Assembly: GCF_003019815.1 (NCBI RefSeq)
Contig: NZ_CP027773.1
Coordinates: forward strand, 3,932,501 to 3,996,500
Origin: Variovorax sp. PMC12
Lineage (GTDB): Bacteria > Pseudomonadota > Gammaproteobacteria > Burkholderiales > Burkholderiaceae_C
Length of the DNA stretch: 64,000 bases
Direction of reading: 5' to 3'
The stretch's first letter is position 1, and every line of letters begins with the position of its first letter. The translations under genes were made by a program, and so were the position numbers. The notes under the pieces are model-generated. The model was not told where the DNA came from, did no database searches, and was given only the letters and a program-made list of their open reading frames with translations. Shown here piece by piece: positions 1-6,416 of this stretch.

Positions 1-115
1 CGTCAAACTTTTTTCGCTTTCTTCAAACTTCCCGGCAGTCAGCAACTTCCGTCACCAGCCGCCGAATCGTTTTCAGCGAAGCCTCCGATTATGCACCGAC
101 TTTTCTGTCAGCGTC

Positions 116-136
116 AACTTCGAAGGAAGTTTTTTT
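116..136 (+). terminator. Small hairpin followed by T-run
   Basis: AACTTC (116-121), loop GAAG, GAAGTT (126-131), followed directly by a run of T to 136. The stem is only 6 bp and A/T-rich, but the T-tract gives it the form of a rho-independent terminator for rightward transcription entering the window. Confidence 0.4.
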
Positions 137-217
137 ATCGGCCGACTTGATGAAACCCCTGAGAGCACCAGCCGTCCGCCGAGCCTTCGATCATACAACG
201 GATTTTCCTATTTCGTC

Positions 218-235
218 AAAGTTCGAAGAACTTTT
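218..235 (+). terminator. Second small hairpin with short T-run
   Basis: AAAGTTC (218-224), loop GAA, GAACTTT (228-234), then one further T. Its flank (CGTCAA before, CACATCGGC after) resembles the flank of the hairpin at 116, so the two look like a diverged direct repeat. The terminator role is weak because the T-tract is short. Confidence 0.3.
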
Positions 236-278
236 CACATCGGCGCCAAGAGCCTTGTCTTCTTCTATATATAGAAAT

Positions 279-306
279 GAGAAAGCCGCCCGGAGGCGGC
301 TTTCTC
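279..306. terminator. Perfect 12-bp hairpin, likely terminator
   Basis: GAGAAAGCCGCC (279-290), loop CGGA, GGCGGCTTTCTC (295-306): a perfect 12-bp inverted repeat with A-rich and T-rich outer ends. It sits about 20 bp past the stop of the minus-strand gene 326-868, so it most likely ends that transcript. The symmetric ends would also stop rightward transcripts. Confidence 0.75.
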
Positions 307-325
307 AGATCGAAGCTACGCGAGC

Positions 326-868
326 TTAGTAGTAACGCGAGTTGTTCGTACGGCGCATCGCTTCATACAGCGTGGGCATGCGCACTTCCTGCGAGCGCTG
401 GCTCATACGGGCCAGCGCGTCGATCTTGGCGGCTTCAGCGGCAGGCACAGTGCCTTCGGATTGCTGGCGCCACACAGCGGCTTGCAGTTCCTGCATCACG
501 CGCGGGTCGTTCTTGGCAGTTTCCAGGAAGCGAGCATCCGCACGAGCTGCGGCACGGCGTTGCGAGGCTGCGCGCCAGAGACCGGCGACGCCGCTCTTGC
601 CGACCGAACCGGCAAACAGGGCGAACAATGCGATTGCAGCAACGCAGAGCACAGCCCAGACTGCGAGCAGCCCGCCTTCGCTCCAATTGGAAACAAGCGC
701 ATCAGTCACCACCAGCACGGCTGCGGCGACGGCGACGATTAGCAGCGCGATGAGCGGACGGGCGCCGTTGGCACCGGCGCGTGCGGCCTGGATCTGGCCG
801 AATAGAACTTCGGCGCGACGCACGCCGGGGTGGACGGTGGGTTGGTCAACGTGAACAAAGCTGGTCAT
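326..868 (-). CDS. Small two-helix membrane protein, unknown function
   Basis: This 180-residue protein belongs to no family I can name. Residues about 35-60 and 66-90 are strongly hydrophobic and look like two transmembrane helices. The remaining C-terminal half is soluble, charged and Ala/Arg/Gln-rich, with a likely helical section (about 105-165) and an unusual tail ending in Ser-Arg-Tyr-Tyr. The start is well supported by a strong AGGAGG ribosome site about 8 bp upstream. It is divergent from the LysR gene at 987, and the spacer holds the TAGGG-N4-CCCTA palindrome at 927-940, which may control one or both. A perfect hairpin terminator follows the stop. Gene call is firm; function is unknown. 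Confidence 0.8.
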   Translation of the reverse strand: MTSFVHVDQPTVHPGVRRAEVLFGQIQAARAGANGARPLIALLIVAVAAAVLVVTDALVSNWSEGGLLAVWAVLCVAAIALFALFAGSVGKSGVAGLWRAASQRRAAARADARFLETAKNDPRVMQELQAAVWRQQSEGTVPAAEAAKIDALARMSQRSQEVRMPTLYEAMRRTNNSRYY

Positions 869-926
869 GATGTCCTCCTGGGACGTTGGGAATCGGTGGT
901 GGCGAACAAGGCCTATGCGCCAATAT

Positions 927-940
927 TAGGGCTTACCCTA
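927..940. promoter_or_regulatory. TAGGG-CTTA-CCCTA palindrome, candidate operator
   Basis: Perfect 5-bp arms around a 4-bp centre, followed by G. It lies 47 bp before the LysR start at 987 and 59 bp before the minus gene starting at 868. A near-identical site (AGGG-N4-CCCTAG) occurs at 2213-2226, upstream of another divergent gene pair. The recurrence suggests a protein-binding site; the binder is unknown. Confidence 0.45.
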
Positions 941-986
941 GTACGATTCCACTTTATCTTTCTGATGTTTATCATTCACAAGACTG

Positions 987-1967
987 ATGGATGTCAACTT
1001 TCGCACGCTCGACCTCAACCTGCTTCGCGTCTTCGACGAGGTGATGGCAGAGCGCAACCTCACGCGCGCTGCCCGCAATCTGTCGATCACGCAGCCTGCG
1101 GTGAGCAACGCGTTGCGGCGCCTGCGCGATGTACTGGGGGATGAACTGGTGCGCCGCTCCGGCGCCGGCGTAGAGCCCACGCCACGGGCCCTGGCTCTCT
1201 GGCCGACGGTGCGCGACGCGCTTCGCCAGCTTCAGCACACGCTGGCGCCCGGCGAATTCGATGCCGCCACGGCCGACACAACCTTCCTGCTGGCCATGGC
1301 CGACGCAACCGCGGCCGAGCTCATCCCGGGCCTCGTGCAGATCGCCGAGAAAGAAGCGCCCGCCATCTCGCTGCGCGTGCTGCCGCTGACCACGCGCGAC
1401 CCGCGCCGCATGCTCGAGCTCGAAGAAGTCGACATGGCCGTCGGCTACTTTCCGGCCGTGATCGCCAGCCTCGCGGCGCGTGGCCAATCAGGCGTCGGGG
1501 TTGCGTTCGAGACCCAGCGGCTCTACCTGGGCCAATATGTATGCGTGATGCGCCGGGGCCATCCGCTGGCGGATGCGCCCCTAACGCTCGACGACTACTG
1601 CGCGGCGCGGCACCTTCTGGTGAGTTTTTCTGGGCGGCCTTACGGCTTCATCGACCAGACGCTGGGCGCCATGGGGCGCGAGCGGCGCATCGTGGTGACG
1701 GTGAACCAGTTCTTCACCGCAGGCCGTGTGGTGGCCAATTCAGACTTGCTGACCGTGCTGCCGCGTCACTTCGTGACAGTCACCGGCATCGACGACCAAC
1801 TGGTACTGCGCGACCTGCCCTTCGACCAGCCGCCGGTGCACGTGGATGCCATCTGGCACCGGCGCGCCCAGCACGGGCATTCGCACGAGTGGCTGCGCAC
1901 GGCGCTGTTGCGCTCGGCAGCAGCGGCTTTCGCCGGATCGGTCCTCGGGCAGAGGGTGCCCGACTGA
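987..1967 (+). CDS. LysR-family transcriptional regulator
   Basis: A 326-residue LysR-type regulator. The N-terminal winged helix-turn-helix is clear (about residues 8-68, with the recognition section around SITQPAVSNALRRLRD), followed by a linker helix and a periplasmic-binding-like effector domain. The opening 'FRTLDLNLLRVFDEV' resembles the NahR/NodD-like branch that responds to aromatic or other small effectors. It is divergent from the membrane-protein gene ending at 868 and is followed by a small convergent gene at 1988. No Shine-Dalgarno is obvious before the ATG. Family is certain; inducer and targets are not visible. Confidence 0.93.
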   Translation: MDVNFRTLDLNLLRVFDEVMAERNLTRAARNLSITQPAVSNALRRLRDVLGDELVRRSGAGVEPTPRALALWPTVRDALRQLQHTLAPGEFDAATADTTFLLAMADATAAELIPGLVQIAEKEAPAISLRVLPLTTRDPRRMLELEEVDMAVGYFPAVIASLAARGQSGVGVAFETQRLYLGQYVCVMRRGHPLADAPLTLDDYCAARHLLVSFSGRPYGFIDQTLGAMGRERRIVVTVNQFFTAGRVVANSDLLTVLPRHFVTVTGIDDQLVLRDLPFDQPPVHVDAIWHRRAQHGHSHEWLRTALLRSAAAAFAGSVLGQRVPD

Positions 1968-1987
1968 CCTGCCAGCCCGTCGACCGC

Positions 1988-2161
1988 TCAGCGGACGACG
2001 CTGAGCCAGGCCGAGGCGGCGGCGCGCAGTTCCTGCGCGTGGTGGGCTCCGCGACCGGCGCGAATGTCGGCGCTTTCCATCAGTGCTGCGGCGTGGCTGG
2101 CCGGGGCGTTGACGGTCGAGGAGCGAAAGAAGCGTGCCACTTGGGCGATGAGGCTGAACAT
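1988..2161 (-). CDS. 57-residue small protein, unknown
   Basis: A short gene: a 57-residue frame starting MFSLIAQVARFFRSS and ending in WLSVVR with TGA. It has a hydrophobic or amphipathic N-terminus (residues 1-12) and an Ala/His-rich remainder. Codon use, with G or C at most third positions, matches the surrounding genes, and the frame fills the gap between LysR and the phosphoesterase gene without overlap. Weakness: no good ribosome site precedes the ATG. An AGGG-N4-CCCTAG palindrome lies about 52 bp upstream. Such small proteins often sit beside LysR genes in Burkholderiales. I cannot assign it to a family. Confidence 0.5.
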   Translation of the reverse strand: MFSLIAQVARFFRSSTVNAPASHAAALMESADIRAGRGAHHAQELRAAASAWLSVVR

Positions 2162-2212
2162 GGTGTTGCGCGGCTTGTGGCCGTGCTCTGAGTGGTTGAT
2201 GTACCAAGAATA

Positions 2213-2226
2213 AGGGTTATCCCTAG
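2213..2226. promoter_or_regulatory. AGGG-TTAT-CCCTAG palindrome, second copy
   Basis: AGGG (2213-2216), TTAT, CCCTAG (2221-2226). Spacing and arms match the site at 927-940. It sits 52 bp before the start of the small minus-strand gene (2161) and 62 bp before the phosphoesterase start (2288), so again between divergent genes. Confidence 0.45.
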
Positions 2227-2287
2227 GTTTTCAACCCTGACCTTATGCGCTTCATGCATGGGTCAATTCCCCTAGACTGGTTCGACG

Positions 2288-3094
2288 ATGAAGTTGCAAC
2301 TGTTGTCCGACCTTCACCTGGAATCCCATCCCCGCTTCCATGCCGAGCCCGTTCCGGGCGCCGACATGCTGATCCTGGCGGGCGACATCGGCTCCTACCA
2401 GCAAGGCTCCCGCCTGACCGACACCGACTTCGGCCTGGGCCGATTCTCTCCCCGCAACGGCTGGCCGACGCCCGTCATCTACGTGCCGGGCAACCACGAG
2501 TACGACAACGCCGACTTCGACGAAACCCACGAACGCCTGCGCACCTTGTGCGAAGAGCTCGACATCTTCTGGCTCGAGCGCGAAACCCGCGTCATCGACG
2601 GCATCCGCTTCGTCGGCACCACGCTCTGGGCCGACTTCGACGCACTGGCCACCCCTGCCGACAGCCTCGCCGAAGCACTCAAGAAACGGGGCAAGGCAAT
2701 GCGCGCGGCCGATTTCTACCTTGAAAAAGCGGCCACCATGCGTAACGGCCAGTTGTTCCTCGCCGCCCAGTTGCGGGAGCAGGCGCTCGCCTGCCAGGCC
2801 TGGCTCGAACACGCACTGGCCGAGCCTTTCGACGGCACCACGGTCGCCATCACGCATTTCGCACCCAGCCTCGACAGCGGTGATCCGCGCTACGGGCTGA
2901 CTCCCGGCACCGCCGGTTTCTGCAATGCGCTCGACGAACTGCTCCCCCACGCCAGGCTGTGGCTGCACGGCCACCTGCACTGCCCGTCGGATTACATGAA
3001 GAACGGCTGCCGCGTCGTGGCCAATCCGCTGGGCTACGCGCGCAACGGCGAGCAGGAAGGCTTCAGGTCCCACCTGTTGATAGACATCCACTGA
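2288..3094 (+). CDS. Calcineurin-like metallophosphoesterase
   Basis: A 268-residue cytoplasmic metal-dependent phosphoesterase. All the family's metal-binding blocks are visible in order: Asp8-x-His10, GDIG (32-35), GNHE (68-71), a His in ITHFAPS (about 200) and GHLH (about 228-231). These would hold a two-metal centre that hydrolyses phosphomono- or diesters; the substrate cannot be read from sequence. There is no signal peptide. The gene follows a divergent promoter region with the AGGG-N4-CCCTAG palindrome. It ends 108 bp before the amidase gene, with a GC hairpin between them, so it is probably monocistronic. The family call is firm. Confidence 0.88.
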   Translation: MKLQLLSDLHLESHPRFHAEPVPGADMLILAGDIGSYQQGSRLTDTDFGLGRFSPRNGWPTPVIYVPGNHEYDNADFDETHERLRTLCEELDIFWLERETRVIDGIRFVGTTLWADFDALATPADSLAEALKKRGKAMRAADFYLEKAATMRNGQLFLAAQLREQALACQAWLEHALAEPFDGTTVAITHFAPSLDSGDPRYGLTPGTAGFCNALDELLPHARLWLHGHLHCPSDYMKNGCRVVANPLGYARNGEQEGFRSHLLIDIH

Positions 3095-3101
3095 TGAAAA
3101 G

Positions 3102-3121
3102 GCGCGCGGCAGCCCGCGCGC
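3102..3121 (+). terminator. GC-rich hairpin after phosphoesterase gene
   Basis: GCGCGCGG (3102-3109), loop CAGC, CCGCGCGC (3114-3121): a perfect 8-bp GC stem 7 bp past the stop codon. There is no T-run, so it is at best a weak or rho-assisted terminator or an mRNA 3' end stabiliser. Confidence 0.4.
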
Positions 3122-3202
3122 GCTGTAACGGCCGGCAACGCACTGGCCGCACCCGCTGTGTAGACTGCCAAAGGCCCACCCATCCACCCGGAGGAGAGCG
3201 CC

Positions 3203-4699
3203 ATGACGCAACAGCAACAACAACGTCGGACTTTCCTTCAACAGTCGGCCGGCCTCGCAGCCGCCACCGGCATGCTCTCCTTCTGGCCCAAGGCATCGGC
3301 CCAGGCGCCCGAGACGGGCGGCAAGGCGATGGGCCAGTCGTCGATGGCCGAGCTGTCGCGCCGCCTCGCAGCCGGCTCGGTCAGCAGCAGCCAGTTGGTG
3401 GAAGAGGCGCTCGCGGCCATCCAGAACCCCGCCGGCGAAGGCGCGCGCGCCTTCATCCGCGTACACGCCGATTCGGCTCGCGCCGCCGCAGCCCGGCTCG
3501 ACGCCGACCGCAAGGCAGGCCGCCCCGCCGCCTCTCACATCTCAGGCATCCCCATATCGCTCAAGGACCTGTTCGACGAAGCCGGCGTCACCACGCTCGG
3601 CGGCTCGACCGTGCTGGCCGGCCAGCCGCCGGCAGCACGCGACGCCATCGTGGTCGAGCGGCTGCGGCGCGCCGGGGCGATCATCATCGGACGCACCAAC
3701 ACGGTCGAGTTCGCCTACACGGGCCTGGGCATCAACCCGCACTACGGCACGCCGAAGAATGTCTACGACCGTGCCGTCGGCCGCATCCCGGGTGGATCGA
3801 CATCGGGTGGCGCGATCTCGGTGGCCGACGGCATGGCGGCCGGCGCCATCGGCACCGACACCGGCGGCTCGCTGCGCATTCCCTCGGCGCTCAACGGGCT
3901 CGTGGGCTTCAAGCCGACGCAGCGGCGCATTCCGCTCGACGGCGTGCTGCCGCTGTCGACCTCCTTCGATTCCGCCGGGCCGATCGCCTGGACGGTGGAA
4001 GACTGCGCCCTGCTCGACGCCGTGATGGCTGGCGAACTGCCACGCCCGATCCGCGTGCCGCCGCTGCGCGGCCTGCGCTTCGCGGTGCCCAGGACCTTCT
4101 TCCAGGATGAGCTGTCGCCGGCAGTGGCCGCGGCGTTCGCGGCGGCGCTGTCGAAGCTTTCCGCCGCCGGGGCCACGGTCACCGAACTGCCGATGGCCGA
4201 GTTCGCGAAGGCGCCCGCCATCAACCCGCGCGGCATGATCACCGCCGCCGAGGCCTTCACCTGGCACCGCGAATTCATCAAGACCGGCGCCGCCAAGTAC
4301 GACCCGCGCGTGCTGGCCCGCATCAGGACCGGCGAGACCATCACCGCGCCCGACTACCTGCAGCTGCAGGCGCTGCGCCGCCAGTTCATCCGCTCGATCA
4401 ACACCGCGGCCGCCGGTTACGACGCGATGCTGATGCCGACCACGCCAGACACCGCGCCGACCATTGCCGAGGTGCTGAAGGACGACGAAACCTACTACCG
4501 CATCAACGGCCGCATGCTGCGCAACCCGTCGGTGGTGAACCTGTTCGACGGCTGCGCGCTTTCCGTGCCTTGCCACGAGGCGGGCAGCGCGCCGGTCGGG
4601 CTGATGATCGCCGGCATCGGCAACACGGACCACCGCTTGCTGGCGGTCGGCTGGGCCGTCGAGGCCGCGGTGACGCCGCGCCGAGTGCTCAGCAGCTGA
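3203..4699 (+). CDS. Exported amidase-signature hydrolase
   Basis: A 498-residue amidase of the amidase-signature (GatA/FAAH) family, which hydrolyses C-N amide bonds with a Ser-cisSer-Lys triad. The triad is visible: Lys121 in SLKDLFDEAG, Ser199 in PGGSTSGG and Ser223 in GTDTGGSLR; the 24-residue spacing between the two serines matches the family. The N-terminus carries a twin-arginine motif (QRRTFLQ, residues 7-13) followed by a hydrophobic stretch and an A-x-A cleavage site near 32-34. Export folded through Tat to the periplasm is therefore likely, which is unusual for this mostly cytoplasmic family. GGAGGAG precedes the ATG. The gene is convergent with the TetR gene. Substrate is unknown. 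Confidence 0.88.
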   Translation: MTQQQQQRRTFLQQSAGLAAATGMLSFWPKASAQAPETGGKAMGQSSMAELSRRLAAGSVSSSQLVEEALAAIQNPAGEGARAFIRVHADSARAAAARLDADRKAGRPAASHISGIPISLKDLFDEAGVTTLGGSTVLAGQPPAARDAIVVERLRRAGAIIIGRTNTVEFAYTGLGINPHYGTPKNVYDRAVGRIPGGSTSGGAISVADGMAAGAIGTDTGGSLRIPSALNGLVGFKPTQRRIPLDGVLPLSTSFDSAGPIAWTVEDCALLDAVMAGELPRPIRVPPLRGLRFAVPRTFFQDELSPAVAAAFAAALSKLSAAGATVTELPMAEFAKAPAINPRGMITAAEAFTWHREFIKTGAAKYDPRVLARIRTGETITAPDYLQLQALRRQFIRSINTAAAGYDAMLMPTTPDTAPTIAEVLKDDETYYRINGRMLRNPSVVNLFDGCALSVPCHEAGSAPVGLMIAGIGNTDHRLLAVGWAVEAAVTPRRVLSS

Positions 4700-4716
4700 G
4701 CAGCCGAGCCGAGCCT

Positions 4717-5334
4717 TCAGCGCGAGGCCAGGCCCTCGAAGCAGGTGGCGAGCACCAGCTCGACGATCTGCTCGTCGGTCTGCAGCCCGCCGGCCTTGAG
4801 GAAGCCCAGCACCGGATCGCAGGCCCGCGCGAACAGCGTGTAGAGCACGGCGAGGGCCGGCAGCTTCGGGTTCAGCGAACCGTCGGCCTGCGCGGCCTGG
4901 ATCCAGCCGCCGAGCTGGTCGCTGATGGTCACCAGGCGGTCGAGGTAGGCGCGGTTGTTCATCAGCGCGGCGCGCAGGGTCGAGTTCTGGTGCGGCAGCG
5001 ACGGCATCTCGCCGGCCAGCTGAACCTGCATCGACCAACGCACCACGGCGCGCAGCTTGGCGATCGGCTTGTCCTCCGGCGGCACCGAGGCAAGGAACTC
5101 CATGGTGCGCTGCATGATGCGCACCATGGCCGCGGCGGCAAGGTCTTCCTTGCTGGGAAAGTGCTTGTAGAGACTGGCCTTGGCGATGCCGACCGCGGCA
5201 GCCACCTCGTCGACCGTCATCGATTCGAACCCCTTTTCGGCCAGCAACCGGTTCGCGGTCTGCACGATGGCCTCCTCGCGGGCCTGGAGCATCTGTTCCT
5301 TGAACGAGGTCTTGGCGGGGGAAACGGCATTCAT
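4717..5334 (-). CDS. TetR-family transcriptional regulator
   Basis: A 205-residue one-component repressor. The TetR helix-turn-helix is plain (TVDEVAAAVGIAKASLYKHF, about residues 39-58), followed by an all-helical ligand domain with no recognisable specificity. I start it at MNAVSPAK (5334) rather than at the ATG 30 bp upstream (5364). A TAGAAT box, a good -10 hexamer, ends 7 bp before this ATG, so a leaderless message is possible, and there is no Shine-Dalgarno for either start. A perfect palindrome, CAGTCT-N5-AGACTG (5394-5410), lies upstream and could be its own operator. It converges on the amidase gene; its target is unknown. Confidence 0.88.
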   Translation of the reverse strand: MNAVSPAKTSFKEQMLQAREEAIVQTANRLLAEKGFESMTVDEVAAAVGIAKASLYKHFPSKEDLAAAAMVRIMQRTMEFLASVPPEDKPIAKLRAVVRWSMQVQLAGEMPSLPHQNSTLRAALMNNRAYLDRLVTISDQLGGWIQAAQADGSLNPKLPALAVLYTLFARACDPVLGFLKAGGLQTDEQIVELVLATCFEGLASR

Positions 5335-5393
5335 GCCGGAAATTCTAGTCTTGTGCGTCGCCAATCAGACGACATGCCCGCCGAAATACCAGC

Positions 5394-5410
5394 CAGTCTT
5401 TTACAGACTG
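5394..5410. promoter_or_regulatory. CAGTCT-TTTAC-AGACTG palindrome, candidate TetR operator
   Basis: Perfect 6-bp arms (5394-5399 and 5405-5410) around 5 bp. It lies 60 bp upstream of the TetR start and just past the stop of the GntR gene. Size and symmetry fit a TetR dimer site; binding is inferred. Confidence 0.4.
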
Positions 5411-5419
5411 AACAGTAGC

Positions 5420-6154
5420 TCAGGTGTTGCGCCCCTTGGAGACAAGCCGGATCCCCGGCATCAGCTCGGCCGCCAGCTCGGGCCGTTCCAGCGCGTAGTC
5501 GAGATTCATGCGCGCGATTTCGACGTGCTCCTCGCCCAGCGCCTGGGCACGCGAGCCCTGTCCGCGTTCGATGGCCTGCACCATCGCGTGGTGCGTGCGG
5601 TGCGCTTGGCGCATCCACTGCTGGCCCTCTTCCATCGACGACTGCATCGGCAGCATCGCGCTGGGCGCGGCGAATGGCTGGCCGCCGAGCATGTCCATCA
5701 CCCGCTTGAGCGCGAGGTTGCCGCAGCCTTCGAGGATCAGCTTGTGGAAGCGGTCGTTCATTTCGACGTAGGCCGCGTAGTCGTCCAGATCCATGCTGGG
5801 CTTGTTGACCGCGCGGTCGCCGGCGTCCAGGCAATCCTTGAGGTCGCGCAGCAGCTGGCGCGGCGCGCCGTCCTCGGCCAGCAGGCGGGCGGCAAAGCCT
5901 TCGATCACGCCGCGCACGCGGATGGCGTCGGCCACTTCCTGGGAGGTGAAGCGGCGCATCTGGTAGCCGCCGGAAGGCGACTGCTCGATCAGCCCTTCGT
6001 GCTCCAGGCTGGCCAGCGCCAGCCGCACCGGGGTGCGCGATGCCTCGAGCTTCTCGGCCAGCGGGATCTCGGCCAGCCGCTCTCCGGGCACGAATTCGCC
6101 CTTGAGGATCATGTCGCGCAACTGCACGAGGACGCGGGATTGTTGGGAGTCCAT
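5420..6154 (-). CDS. GntR-family regulator (FadR/VanR type, FCD domain)
   Basis: A 244-residue regulator. A GntR winged helix occupies residues about 5-70 (GERLAEIPLAEKLEASRTPVR is diagnostic), followed by an all-helical FCD effector domain (about 78-220). Its expected metal-binding acid and histidines are seen in NDRFHKLI, RTHHAMV and EEHVE. FCD regulators usually respond to carboxylic acids or aromatic metabolites and repress an adjacent catabolic operon. It is divergent from the Rieske oxygenase operon at 6417, which is the obvious target. TAGAAT ends 6 bp before the ATG and no Shine-Dalgarno is present, suggesting a leaderless transcript. Family call is firm; the effector is unknown. Confidence 0.92.
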   Translation of the reverse strand: MDSQQSRVLVQLRDMILKGEFVPGERLAEIPLAEKLEASRTPVRLALASLEHEGLIEQSPSGGYQMRRFTSQEVADAIRVRGVIEGFAARLLAEDGAPRQLLRDLKDCLDAGDRAVNKPSMDLDDYAAYVEMNDRFHKLILEGCGNLALKRVMDMLGGQPFAAPSAMLPMQSSMEEGQQWMRQAHRTHHAMVQAIERGQGSRAQALGEEHVEIARMNLDYALERPELAAELMPGIRLVSKGRNT

Positions 6155-6214
6155 CGGCGAATTCTAGGAGACGCACCTGACACTGCACGCAGCATATTTG
6201 CGCTGGCTCGGTTG

Positions 6215-6371
6215 TTGCATGCACTTCATGTAAACAAGTGTCAAAAACCGACGTTACGCTCAGCGTTTACCCTGATTTTTGGCGTTTCATGCCCCATTCC
6301 GGGGCGAAACCGCAGATGGAAGTTTGACCGGAATCCGGGATCACCAAGACAATGCATACAGTTGCATGCAA
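6215..6371. promoter_or_regulatory. Divergent promoter region with two TTGCATGCA sites
   Basis: The 262-bp gap between the GntR gene and the Rieske gene contains TTGCATGCA at 6215-6223 and the full palindrome TTGCATGCAA at 6362-6371. GntR/FCD proteins commonly bind short palindromes with a TTG...CAA outer frame, so these are candidate operators. The second lies 46 bp before the Rieske start. Confidence 0.45.
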
Positions 6372-6416
6372 TGCCTGCAGATCCCTTCCACAGCCCCCAA
6401 AGATGGAGCCCGCACG

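Larger units (their letters stand above)
1..325. other. AT-richer intergenic stretch with hairpins
   Basis: No convincing gene is present; the only short open frame (147-329) runs into the end of the neighbouring gene and has no ribosome site. The stretch is visibly richer in A/T than the rest of the window. A CGTCAA-type motif recurs at about 1, 112 and 214 and a related CTTCAAACTT lies at 21. The two later copies are part of small hairpins annotated separately. It probably holds the 3' flank and terminators of a gene left of the window. Confidence 0.5.

Noticed and set aside
147..329. A 60-codon frame at the left end
   Set aside because: No ribosome site, atypical codon use, and it runs through the terminator hairpin of the neighbouring gene.
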